Source of the DNA: an uncultured Clostridia bacterium
Lineage (GTDB): Bacteria > Bacillota > Clostridia > Oscillospirales > SIG627
NCBI GenBank assembly: GCA_947589595.1
Contig: CANQBV010000003.1
Location: 1-64,000 of the forward strand
Reading direction: 5' to 3'
Length of the DNA: 64,000 nt
Of the stretch, positions 12,087 to 20,491 are shown piece after piece; position 1 is the first letter of the stretch, and every line of letters starts with the position of its first letter. Made by a program: the position numbers and the translations under genes. The notes under the pieces are model-generated. The model was not told the origin of the DNA, searched no databases, and was given only the letters and a program-made list of their open reading frames with translations.

Positions 12087-13658
12087 TTACGCTTCCGAAC
12101 CTTGAATCATATTCGCCCGGGCCTCCTCTTCGGCACGCCGGACTTCCTGCAGGAGTTCTTCTTTTTTGGTAATATAGCCCTCCGGCAGGCGTTCCAGATA
12201 CTGGGCAAAGCTGATCACTCCCTGAGAAAGCAAACGGTCGAGCGTGGTCACCGTGGCAATTTCGCTCCAGTAAGTAGAAGCGCCGGCGTCCACGTTACAG
12301 GAAAAGAGAATGTTCTCCATTTCCTCCAGCGGCAGGGTATTGCCGAGCAAAGCGCCTTTTTTCCGGTACAGCATCACCCGGGATGAATCGTAATAGCGCA
12401 AAATAAAATCGAGCCAGATCATGCCCAATTGCTCTACCATATGATAAAGCCCGCGGCGCTGCAGATCGAGCGGCACCGAGCTGGATTGCTGCAGAGCAAT
12501 GATCGCGCTGGTATTATCCGGCTGTACATTGCCGAGCGCCGCGTCAGTCGCGCCCATCAATTCCTTGGTAACGGCGAGCGTCATATTGATCACTTCCAGA
12601 AAACCGGTCTGCATACTGCCCGGCTCAATCCGTAAAACGGCGTTTTCCACCGGACCGTTCACCGCCACCGCCTCGCCGATCGCATTGGTCCATTCATCAA
12701 TGAGATTGGCGTTATACATCACCTTGGAGAAGGAAAGATCCATCATATGCTTCATCACCATGGCGAACGCTTTGTTGATATAGAGCTGATTTTCCACCAG
12801 AGCCGTTGCCACCGCCTGCCCGTGATAGGAATTTTTCACGCGTTCCCAGTTCATCATGGCGACCGGGTACAGGCGCAGCCCCGTGTCGCGCTCAGGGCAG
12901 ATCACGGCAGAGCGGCAGCTTTTCCGCAGGTGGACGGTGCCGTTCTTCTTATAAAGAAGGATCACAAACGTGGTTTTGGTGCCGTCCAGTTCTTTTTTGC
13001 CGAAATCTCCGGATTGCTCGCCGGTGTCGTTGTCCGCCACGATCGATTCAATCTCCTCCCGCGTTGCGCCGTTCCGTCTGGCTTCCTCACGCAGCTTTGA
13101 TGTCAATTCTCTCCCTGAGATCAGAATATACGGCTGTTCCTCTACGGACGCGGTATTCACATCCCCGAAAAACACATTGGTGCTGTCAATCAGACTGGTT
13201 ACAAAATCCCCCGTAAAGCCCTGCGCCGTTTTGCGGGTGGGATCCCAATATACATAGGCAAACATATCGCCCGTTACCGCGGCGTCCAAAAGCCCCTCGG
13301 CCAGAAAAAGATCCATTTTGTCTTTTTCAAAGCGGTAGTTCAAAAAGCCGGTCAGCGTCTGGCAAACCTCGTCGATCACGCGGCGCTTTTCTTCGTCGTA
13401 CAGGCAGCTGATGCCGTCGGCGTTGAAATGCAGTGAGATCTTCTGCGAAAGAATCGTGGAAATAAAGAAATTGATTACGCGTTTAAACAAATTAAACACC
13501 GGCGTGGGTAAATTTCCCGCTTCAACGCCGCTCCACTGGTCGCCGCGGTAAAAACGCTCGTTGCGCGCCACCGTGTCGTAAAGACCGATCCTGCGGTTAT
13601 ACTCCTTCCCTTTTTCATACAGATCAAAATCTGCCGTTACGGTTTTTGTGTCTTTCAT
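12087..13658 (-). CDS. Phage portal protein
   Basis: Portal-like pattern (YNRRIGLYDTVARNERFYRGDQWSGVEAGNLPTPVFNLFKRVINFFISTILSQ...; ...QPDNTSAIIALQQSSSVPLDLQRRGLYHMVEQLGMIWLDFI). ATG at 13658 with RBS GGAGGAATT preferred over the GTG at 13730. Confidence 0.85.
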   Translation of the reverse strand: MKDTKTVTADFDLYEKGKEYNRRIGLYDTVARNERFYRGDQWSGVEAGNLPTPVFNLFKRVINFFISTILSQKISLHFNADGISCLYDEEKRRVIDEVCQTLTGFLNYRFEKDKMDLFLAEGLLDAAVTGDMFAYVYWDPTRKTAQGFTGDFVTSLIDSTNVFFGDVNTASVEEQPYILISGRELTSKLREEARRNGATREEIESIVADNDTGEQSGDFGKKELDGTKTTFVILLYKKNGTVHLRKSCRSAVICPERDTGLRLYPVAMMNWERVKNSYHGQAVATALVENQLYINKAFAMVMKHMMDLSFSKVMYNANLIDEWTNAIGEAVAVNGPVENAVLRIEPGSMQTGFLEVINMTLAVTKELMGATDAALGNVQPDNTSAIIALQQSSSVPLDLQRRGLYHMVEQLGMIWLDFILRYYDSSRVMLYRKKGALLGNTLPLEEMENILFSCNVDAGASTYWSEIATVTTLDRLLSQGVISFAQYLERLPEGYITKKEELLQEVRRAEEEARANMIQGSEA

Positions 13659-13700
13659 AATTCCTCCGTTTTTTTCGCACGTCAAGGTGCTTTGTTCATG

Positions 13701-13740
13701 GCGGAGTATACTTTGCCTTGACCCTGCCACGCAATGACAT
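13701..13740 (-). promoter_or_regulatory. Shared phage-module promoter, copy A (upstream of portal gene)
   Basis: Minus strand ATGTCATTGCGTGGCAGGGTCAAGGCAAAGTATACTCCGC; 34/40 identical to 23205-23244; TTGCGT-N18-TATACT. Confidence 0.8.
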
Positions 13741-13763
13741 CTTTGTGAACATTTTGTAAACGG

Positions 13764-13793
13764 GCAAAAAAAGCGGAGAAAAATTCTCCGCTT
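13764..13793 (-). terminator. Terminator of YitT gene, insulating the phage cassette
   Basis: AAGCGGAGAA/TTCTCCGCTT stem followed by a T tract on the minus strand. Confidence 0.8.
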
Positions 13794-13819
13794 GCGGCTT
13801 TCTTTTATAATTTTTTTAT

Positions 13820-14725
13820 TCAGATCTCGCTGTCCGCTCTTTTTTCCGGGCGTTTTTTGCCGGATATGTTGTAATTTCCGTAAATCTCGTTGACCGAGCT
13901 GATATAGGCAAACGACCCGGGATAGCTTTCAATAATTTTTTGCAGCTTAATGATCTGGTGCTTATTAATCACGCAGATCAAAAGGTCGGTCTCTTTGCCG
14001 GAAAACATTCCCTTGGCGGGGATCACGGTGGCGCTGTGGTGTGTCTTCCGGATAATCTCCTGCGACATGGCCGCAAAATCGCGCGTTATGATCTCAAATT
14101 TCACCTGGCTCTTGCCGCCCTGGATGATCCTGTCGCTGATCAGGCTGGTCAGATAGCTGTAAATGATGCAGCAGATCACCGGCTCGATCTTATAGTCATA
14201 TACAAAATACGAAGCCAGCGCCACCGAGGAGTTCAAAATAAAAATAATCCGCATCAAATTCTGCTCCGGCCGTTTGTGGTGCACCAACGCTCCCACCACA
14301 CTGGTTCCGCCTGTGGAAGCGTTCACCTTGATCGTCACACCGTAAATGACGCCGTTGACCACGCCGGCGGCAACCGGCGCCAGCACGGTGCTGGTACCGT
14401 TCGGCGTTTCATAAATATACGGGCTGATATCGACCAGGCCATATTTAAAAACCAAAGCAAATAAGGAAAACGCCAGGCTGAACGCCAGCGTTTTGGCGGC
14501 GTAATCGCGGTTCAAAATAAAAATCGCAATCAGGCAAAGCGGCACGTTAAGCAGTAAATTCATATAACCAATACTGAATTGCAGCTTGTACTGGATCATG
14601 GTGGCGATTCCGTTCAGCCCCGCCGGCGCAAAGGAATTCGGAAAAACGAAGATTTCATAATTGAGCGCCATCAAAAACGCCATTGCGATCACCAAAGCGT
14701 ATTCGCGCGTTCTTTTCAGTCCCAT
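13820..14725 (-). CDS. YitT family membrane protein (DUF161 + DUF2179)
   Basis: MALNYEIFVFPNSFAPAGLNGIATMIQYKLQFSIGYMNLLLNVPLC...; C-terminal DUF2179-like IITRDFAAMSQEIIRKTHHSATVIPAKGMFSGKETDLLICVIN. Confidence 0.88.
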   Translation of the reverse strand: MGLKRTREYALVIAMAFLMALNYEIFVFPNSFAPAGLNGIATMIQYKLQFSIGYMNLLLNVPLCLIAIFILNRDYAAKTLAFSLAFSLFALVFKYGLVDISPYIYETPNGTSTVLAPVAAGVVNGVIYGVTIKVNASTGGTSVVGALVHHKRPEQNLMRIIFILNSSVALASYFVYDYKIEPVICCIIYSYLTSLISDRIIQGGKSQVKFEIITRDFAAMSQEIIRKTHHSATVIPAKGMFSGKETDLLICVINKHQIIKLQKIIESYPGSFAYISSVNEIYGNYNISGKKRPEKRADSEI

Positions 14726-14854
14726 GAAAATCCTCCCGTCAAATTTTACAAACCTACTTGATTTTTTTCAGTGCGTATATTATAATGCAGTTGCATCCAT
14801 AAGTAAAATATCATTTTTGCTTAAAATCTATACAAAATTAAAATAGGTGGCCCT

Positions 14855-15730
14855 ATGGATATTAAAGTACTGCGAAACTTCGTGGAAATCGTAGAGAGCG
14901 GTTCCCTGACCGCAGCCTCGAAAAAGCTTTTCATTGCCCAGCCCGCCCTTTCCAATCAACTCAAAACTCTGGAAAAAGAAATGAACGCCCTTCTGATCGA
15001 ACGCAATTCCCGCCACCAAAAGCTCACCGATGCCGGCGTGCTTTTCTACGAACGCGCCAAAAGCATCATCCTGTTGGAAAACTCCATGGCCAAGGAAATC
15101 AGTGATTTTGAAAACGGCGACTCCGGCATTTTGAAGATCGCCACCATTCCCTCGGGCGCCATTTCCATGCTGGACAGCATTATTCCCCGTTTTACGGAAA
15201 AATACCCGAAAGTAAAATTTGAATTCTACGAAAAAGAGTCCGATTCCATTCTCCAGCTTTTGGAGGACGGCACAGTCGATATCGGCATCATCCGCACTCC
15301 CTGCCGCATCACACCGGAAATGGACGCCTTTTATATCAGCGATGAAAAACTGGTCTGCGCCTATCGCAGCGATATCTTTTCCCTTCCCGGCAAAAACGGC
15401 GAAATCGATCTGGCGGATTTGGGCGATTTTCCCATTGTTATCATTCACCGCTATGAAGAAATGTTCCGCGCTCTTTGCGAGGAAAAAAGCTTTGTTCCCA
15501 ATATCCGCAACGTCAACCAGCAAGTCACGATCAATCTCAAATGGGCGGAAGCGGGGCTGGGGGTGGCCATCGTACCGGAATCCACGCTCTCGTTCTGTGC
15601 GCATCCTTTGGAATACAAACGCTTCAAAGGTGTCGATTTTTCCACAAAGCGCGCCATTCTGACCATGAAAAACAATTATATATCCAGAGCCACAAAAAAT
15701 TTCCTTGCGCTTTGTAAAGAAACCTTATAA
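14855..15730 (+). CDS. LysR family transcriptional regulator
   Basis: MDIKVLRNFVEIVESGSLTAASKKLFIAQPALSNQLKTLEKEMNALLIERNSR HTH. Confidence 0.93.
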   Translation: MDIKVLRNFVEIVESGSLTAASKKLFIAQPALSNQLKTLEKEMNALLIERNSRHQKLTDAGVLFYERAKSIILLENSMAKEISDFENGDSGILKIATIPSGAISMLDSIIPRFTEKYPKVKFEFYEKESDSILQLLEDGTVDIGIIRTPCRITPEMDAFYISDEKLVCAYRSDIFSLPGKNGEIDLADLGDFPIVIIHRYEEMFRALCEEKSFVPNIRNVNQQVTINLKWAEAGLGVAIVPESTLSFCAHPLEYKRFKGVDFSTKRAILTMKNNYISRATKNFLALCKETL

Positions 15731-15789
15731 TTTTTTACATAAAAAGCCTCTGAAAAAAGTGACTTCTCATAAGAAGATTTGAGAAATCC

Positions 15790-15897
15790 AAAGAAGAAAT
15801 CGATTGACGAAGGTAAAATCCGTGTGATCCTCGGACACTCCGGCTCGGGAAAAAGTTCGCTTCTCAATCTACCGGGAGATTTGGGGAAAAGGAGAAA
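15790..15897 (+). pseudogene. Truncated ABC transporter ATPase fragment (Walker A)
   Basis: One frame reads IDEGKIRVILGHSGSGKSSLLNLPGDLGKRRN, an ABC ATPase N-terminal segment (GxSGSGKSSLLN) with no rest of the gene. Confidence 0.65.
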
Positions 15898-15902
15898 TTA
15901 TT

Positions 15903-16172
15903 ATGCTTAAAATTACGGTGAAAATTGACGGAATGATGTGCGGAATGTGCGAGAGCCATATCAACGACGCGGTACGCCGTGTGTTTCCCGTAAAAAAGGT
16001 TTCATCCTCTCACGGAAAAGGCGAAACCATCATTCTTACGGAAAACGATATCGAAGAAACGGCGCTGCGGTCTGCAATCGAAGCTACGGGCTATAAAGTG
16101 CTGTCGGTTACAAAAGAACCGTATGAGAAAAAAGGACTGTTTCCTTTTGGCAAGGAAAAGGGAAAAAGGTGA
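15903..16172 (+). CDS. Heavy-metal-associated (HMA) domain protein
   Basis: MLKITVKIDGMMCGMCESHINDAVRRVF; GMxCxxC-type motif. Confidence 0.8.
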   Translation: MLKITVKIDGMMCGMCESHINDAVRRVFPVKKVSSSHGKGETIILTENDIEETALRSAIEATGYKVLSVTKEPYEKKGLFPFGKEKGKR

Positions 16173-16277
16173 CGATCGTACCATTGCTTCTTTCCTTGAT
16201 CCCTATGGCCGTCCTTATTCCGACGCTTTTCGCAAGGTTGAATTTATCCAGAATACAAAGATCGCAGAAAAAGAAAA

Positions 16278-16304
16278 GGACGGACAGCCGAAACTGTCCG
16301 TCCT
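16278..16304. terminator. Hairpin, probable terminator
   Basis: AGGACGGACAG-N5-CTGTCCGTCCT. Confidence 0.55.
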
Positions 16305-16371
16305 GCTCCGAAGCCGCCGCTTTCCGCTGAAATATCCTTATGAGAAACAGCGTAAGCGGCTTTTTTTGTTG

Positions 16372-17430
16372 TTACGGTTTTGCGGAGTCTACCAGCTGCA
16401 TCAGCACTTTATCCCAAACCAAGTTTTCACGCAAAACGTCTTCGCCGTATTCTTCAATAAATTCCTCCAGCGAATCGAATTCGGCCTGCGCGCTGGCGTA
16501 GTATTCCTCGACCCCGGCCTGATATTCCTCATCGCTGATGGTAATATTCATCAGGCGGGAAAGCTGGATAAAGATCATATCGGTTTTCACCGATTCCTCG
16601 GCATACGCCTGCATATCCGCCTGGAAAGTGTCGTAATCCGTCTGCAAATAGGTGGTTAGAAACTCTTCCAGTTCCACGCCGTATTGTGCGGCGGTGCTTT
16701 CGTATTTCTCCAGATACGACTGTCTGTACTGTTCCAATTCCGGTTCGGGGTACTTCAATACCTCTACCTCGCGGCAGAAAGCATTCCAGACCGCGTACAT
16801 TTTATTGTCGAGCTTTTGCTGCAGAATATCTTCCCGCACGACCGCGCGGAAATCCGCCACGGTTTGAAAATCATATCCTTCCAAAGAAGCGACAAATTCA
16901 TCGTCACACTCCGGTACGGCGGCCGCGGAAACGCGGATCACTTCGGTCTCGATCTGCAACGTTTTCCCGGCGTAGCTTCCGTAATAATAGTCGTCATCCG
17001 GAAAGGTATATTCCGTAAAGACCGTTTCGTTTGCGGCTGCGCCGATCAGCGCGTCGCCGATCGTTTCTTTCAGCGCGTCACCCGTTTTCTGGCCGATCAC
17101 GATCGCCGTATCGGCCTCTGTCAGATCCTCCACAACCTGCCCGTCCAGATAGCAATAGTAGGAAAGATCTACCTTATCATACGGTTCGGCTTTCCGCCCC
17201 TCTTCCTCGGTGAAGATCGCATAGGTAAGCATCACCTGAAAAATCGCATCATCGATCTCCTCTTCGGTACAGACGTTCGGATCGTCGTACTCAGCCTGAA
17301 CAGCCGTATAGTCCGGCATTCGGATATATTCCGAAAGATCGTAGTCGTATGGCGTATCCGAATCTTTCTTGCAGCCCGCGAGGCAGCAAAGCAGCGTCGT
17401 CGCCAAAAACAGGGAAAGTATCTTTTTCAT
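16372..17430 (-). CDS. Secreted trigger-factor-like lipoprotein (divergent)
   Basis: Lipobox LLCCLAGC; FKBP-like and trigger-factor C-terminal-like helical domain. Confidence 0.65.
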   Translation of the reverse strand: MKKILSLFLATTLLCCLAGCKKDSDTPYDYDLSEYIRMPDYTAVQAEYDDPNVCTEEEIDDAIFQVMLTYAIFTEEEGRKAEPYDKVDLSYYCYLDGQVVEDLTEADTAIVIGQKTGDALKETIGDALIGAAANETVFTEYTFPDDDYYYGSYAGKTLQIETEVIRVSAAAVPECDDEFVASLEGYDFQTVADFRAVVREDILQQKLDNKMYAVWNAFCREVEVLKYPEPELEQYRQSYLEKYESTAAQYGVELEEFLTTYLQTDYDTFQADMQAYAEESVKTDMIFIQLSRLMNITISDEEYQAGVEEYYASAQAEFDSLEEFIEEYGEDVLRENLVWDKVLMQLVDSAKP

Positions 17431-17440
17431 GATCTACTCC

Positions 17441-18631
17441 TTATACGGCTGTCATTTCAGCGGCTTCATATACAAATTGGCTCACCAGCTGATACAAAAG
17501 ATTATTTACAAAATATGAAGATCCGTAAATGCCGTTATAATACTGGAGCATGGAATGCACGCTTGAAAAAGAAGAACCGTTTTCATAAGCGCCCATGATC
17601 ATCGCCTCTACCTGCTCGTCGGTCCAGGTCAGATTTTCTTTTTGGGCGATCGTAAAAATATAGAGATCCGTCAGCACCGACGAGCGCGCATATTCGTTGG
17701 CGTCGTTTTCCAGCTCCTCCGGCGTCATATTCATATTGTTTTTAATATAATCCTCCAGCGATTGCCCTGCATAAGACGCATACTGCTGAATATAGGAAAG
17801 GTACTGATCGAAATAATGCTGTCTTTCCTTTTCCGGCAGTTCAATGACCTCGCTGTTTGCGATCACCTGCCGGCGCAGATACTCCACAACGTACTGGTAA
17901 GCCTGGGCTTTCTGTTCCTCAATAAGATCGGCCTTCACATCTTCCTTCAGTTCCTCCAGCGAAGCATATTGGGAAGAATAGAGGGCGTTGATCACCTCTA
18001 CCGTCACTTCCGGAATCTCGGGGCGTTTGACCTCATGAATTTTCACTTCAAACACCACGTCTTTGTCGGCCACCTCTTCGTTTCCGTAATAGGGCGAAAA
18101 ATGGAGATTCAGTTTCACGGTATCGCCGATTGCGGCGCCGATCAGGCCGGCTTCGAAGCCGTCGATAAAGGAGTCGCTGCCGATCAAAAGATCCGTCCCC
18201 TCGGCAGATCCGTTCTCCAGCTCTTCTCCATCGATAAAGCCTTTGTAATCGATCGTTGCCACATCGAATTTCTGCACCTTTCCCTCGGTAAGGGTGGTAT
18301 ACGCATCATCGTTGACCGTATTGTTCAAAAGGATCAGGACAAGATAATCGTCGATTTTTTCATCGGTGATCTCTGCGGAGATCATGGGGTCGTCCGGATA
18401 GGTCAGATTTTTATATTCCCCGGGAATGAAAAAGGCGGAAAAATCCTCATAGCGATACAGTGTTTTCTCATCTCCGCCGTTTCGCAGATTGGCTATGTAG
18501 TCGGCAATCGCCTGTTCATCGGAAATCTCCTCGGTTTCTCCCGCGGGATGCGTTTCGTTTTCGGTTTTCCCGCAGGAAACTGCCAAAAACAGCAGCAAAG
18601 CCGCCAGCAAAAACGACCCAATTTTTTTCAT
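17441..18631 (-). CDS. Secreted trigger-factor-like lipoprotein with FKBP domain
   Basis: Lipobox LFLAVSCG; VATIDYKGFIDGEELENGSAEGTDLLIGSDSFIDGFEAGLIGAAIGDTVKLNLHF FKBP core, trigger-factor-type C-terminal domain. Confidence 0.75.
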   Translation of the reverse strand: MKKIGSFLLAALLLFLAVSCGKTENETHPAGETEEISDEQAIADYIANLRNGGDEKTLYRYEDFSAFFIPGEYKNLTYPDDPMISAEITDEKIDDYLVLILLNNTVNDDAYTTLTEGKVQKFDVATIDYKGFIDGEELENGSAEGTDLLIGSDSFIDGFEAGLIGAAIGDTVKLNLHFSPYYGNEEVADKDVVFEVKIHEVKRPEIPEVTVEVINALYSSQYASLEELKEDVKADLIEEQKAQAYQYVVEYLRRQVIANSEVIELPEKERQHYFDQYLSYIQQYASYAGQSLEDYIKNNMNMTPEELENDANEYARSSVLTDLYIFTIAQKENLTWTDEQVEAMIMGAYENGSSFSSVHSMLQYYNGIYGSSYFVNNLLYQLVSQFVYEAAEMTAV

Positions 18632-18645
18632 GCTTCTTTTTCCTT

Positions 18646-19503
18646 TCATTGCCGCGCGGCGGCTCGTTTTTTCGCGGAGGTCAGCGTGTTCTGCAAAAGC
18701 ATGGCAATCGTCATCGGTCCTACGCCGCCCGGCACCGGCGTGATCATGGCGGCCTTTTCCTTCACCGCTTCAAAATTCACGTCGCCGCACAATCCTTTTT
18801 CGGTGCGGTTCATGCCCACGTCGATCACCACCGCGCCGTCTTTTACCATATCCGCGGTTACAAAGCCCGCCTTGCCCACCGCCGCCACCAAAATTTCGGC
18901 CTCGCGCGTGATTGCGCCAAGGTCTTTGGTGTGGGAATGACAGATCGAAACGGTCGCATTTTCGTGCAAAAGCAGCATCGCCATCGGCTTGCCCACAATG
19001 TTGCTCCGGCCGATCACCACTGCGCGTTTCCCGGCAAGCTCCACGCCGTATTCCTTCAACAGCATCAGAATCCCCGCAGGCGTGCAGGGCACAAAATCAA
19101 AATCGCCGGTCATGATCCTGCCCACGTTTTCAAAGCCGAACGCATCTACGTCCTTGCGCGGAGCGATCGCCGCAATCACCTTTTTTTCATCAAAACCCTG
19201 CGGCAGCGGCAGCTGCACCAAAATACCGTCGATGGTTTCCTTCTCGTTCAGCGTGTCGATCAGGTCTAAAAGCTCCGTTTCCGGCACGTCGGCGGAAAGT
19301 CGGTATTCCTCCGAAACAAAGCCTACGTCCTCGCAGGCTCTTTTTTTGTTGCGCACGTAAACCTGCGAAGCCGGATCTTCCCCTACTAAAATCACCGCCA
19401 AACCGGGGCGAACTCCCGTTTCTTTCACCAGAGTTTCCACCTGCGCGCGAATCCGCTCGCGGCATTTTGACGCCGTTTGCCTTCCGTCAAGAAGGATTGC
19501 CAT
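18646..19503 (-). CDS. folD: Bifunctional methylenetetrahydrofolate dehydrogenase/cyclohydrolase FolD
   Basis: PGLAVILVGEDPASQVYVRNKKRACEDVG, GILVQLPLPQGF, PCTPAGI, GRSNIVGKPMAMLLL, PVPGGVGPMT. ATG at 19503. Confidence 0.97.
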   Translation of the reverse strand: MAILLDGRQTASKCRERIRAQVETLVKETGVRPGLAVILVGEDPASQVYVRNKKRACEDVGFVSEEYRLSADVPETELLDLIDTLNEKETIDGILVQLPLPQGFDEKKVIAAIAPRKDVDAFGFENVGRIMTGDFDFVPCTPAGILMLLKEYGVELAGKRAVVIGRSNIVGKPMAMLLLHENATVSICHSHTKDLGAITREAEILVAAVGKAGFVTADMVKDGAVVIDVGMNRTEKGLCGDVNFEAVKEKAAMITPVPGGVGPMTIAMLLQNTLTSAKKRAAARQ

Positions 19504-20491
19504 TTTTCGTTTCTTCCGTTTCTTTGTTTTCTTCTTCCGGTTCTTTTGTTTTTGCCTTTTCCTCCGGCGCTGTTCCTTTTTCTTCGTCCTGCGGCTTTTC
19601 CGGCGTTTCTTCTTCAACCTTTTTCTCCGGCGCTGCCGCGGTCTTTTCTTCCGCGGACGCAGCCGCCGCGGGAACGGCCTTCTCTGCCGAAACCGCAAAA
19701 CGCTTGGCAGCCCAAATGCAAATCACGACGCCCGCAAGAGCGCTCACAACGCCAATGCACTGCGAAGCCTTCAGCGGACCGAAATACAGCGAATCAGTGC
19801 GCAGTGCTTCCACCAGCGTCCGGCCAATGCCGTACCAAATCAGGTAAAACGCAAAAATTTCCCCATGGAATTTCTTTTTACGGTACAAAAGAAACGTCGC
19901 AATCAAAAAGCCAGAAAAGGTGATCAGCGATTCATAGAGGAAAGTCGGGTGAAACGGTCCTTCAAAATTGATCATCATCCCCCAGGGCAGCGAAGTTTCG
20001 CCGCCGTGTGCTTCGCCGTTGATAAAATTGCCCCAACGGCCGATCGCCTGCGCCAAAAGCACCCCCGGAGCCATCGCGTCGAACACCCGGAGCGCAGAGT
20101 TTTTTTTGATCTTCGCGGCCACAAGAACCACCACCATGCCCGTCAGAACACCGCCGTAAATGGCGAGTCCCCCTTTCCAGACACTGATCATTTTCAGAAA
20201 GCTGTCATAATAGTCAAGGTTCGTCAGCACATACATCGCCCGGGCGCCGACCACGCCAAGCGGGATCGCAAATAGAAAATAATCCAAAAAGGAATCCAGA
20301 ACAAATCCCTCTTTTTTCACCGCGTTGCGGCTGATGACCACGCAGGCAAGGATCATCGCCATGCAGATGATCACCCCGTACCAGGCAATGGAAATGCCCT
20401 TTCCGAAAAGATTCTGTGTGACAAAACGCTTCAGTTCAAAGGTGTCGATCCCCAAATTGGGGAAGGCAATATAGGTTGTGTCGTCAAACAT
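19487..20491 (-). CDS. lgt: Prolipoprotein diacylglyceryl transferase with long acidic low-complexity C-terminal tail
   Basis: GGLAIYGGVLTG, GRWGNFINGEAHGGETSLPWGM; C-terminal E/K/P/A-rich tail. Confidence 0.93.
   Translation of the reverse strand: MFDDTTYIAFPNLGIDTFELKRFVTQNLFGKGISIAWYGVIICMAMILACVVISRNAVKKEGFVLDSFLDYFLFAIPLGVVGARAMYVLTNLDYYDSFLKMISVWKGGLAIYGGVLTGMVVVLVAAKIKKNSALRVFDAMAPGVLLAQAIGRWGNFINGEAHGGETSLPWGMMINFEGPFHPTFLYESLITFSGFLIATFLLYRKKKFHGEIFAFYLIWYGIGRTLVEALRTDSLYFGPLKASQCIGVVSALAGVVICIWAAKRFAVSAEKAVPAAAASAEEKTAAAPEKKVEEETPEKPQDEEKGTAPEEKAKTKEPEEENKETEETKNGNPS

Noticed and set aside
13659-13730. ORF-track N-terminal extension of the portal protein starting at GTG 13730
   Set aside because: It begins inside the shared promoter motif; a good RBS (GGAGGAATT) precedes ATG at 13658. 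The same artefact explains the 23213 start of the lysis ORF.
13701-13740. Firm assignment of the shared motif as a sigma-54 promoter
   Set aside because: TGGCAGGGTNNNGGCA has the GG-N10-GC spacing, but the -12 element is GGCA not TTGCA, and a sigma-70-like TTGyGT-N18-TATACT is equally compatible. Left undecided without TSS data.
14828-15604. 258-aa ORF antisense to the LysR regulator
   Set aside because: LysR HTH and effector domains are clear on the plus strand.
19504-19698. 65-residue Arg/Lys-rich N-terminal extension of FolD
   Set aside because: It is the out-of-frame reading of the Lgt acidic tail; FolD homology starts at MAILLDG (19503).
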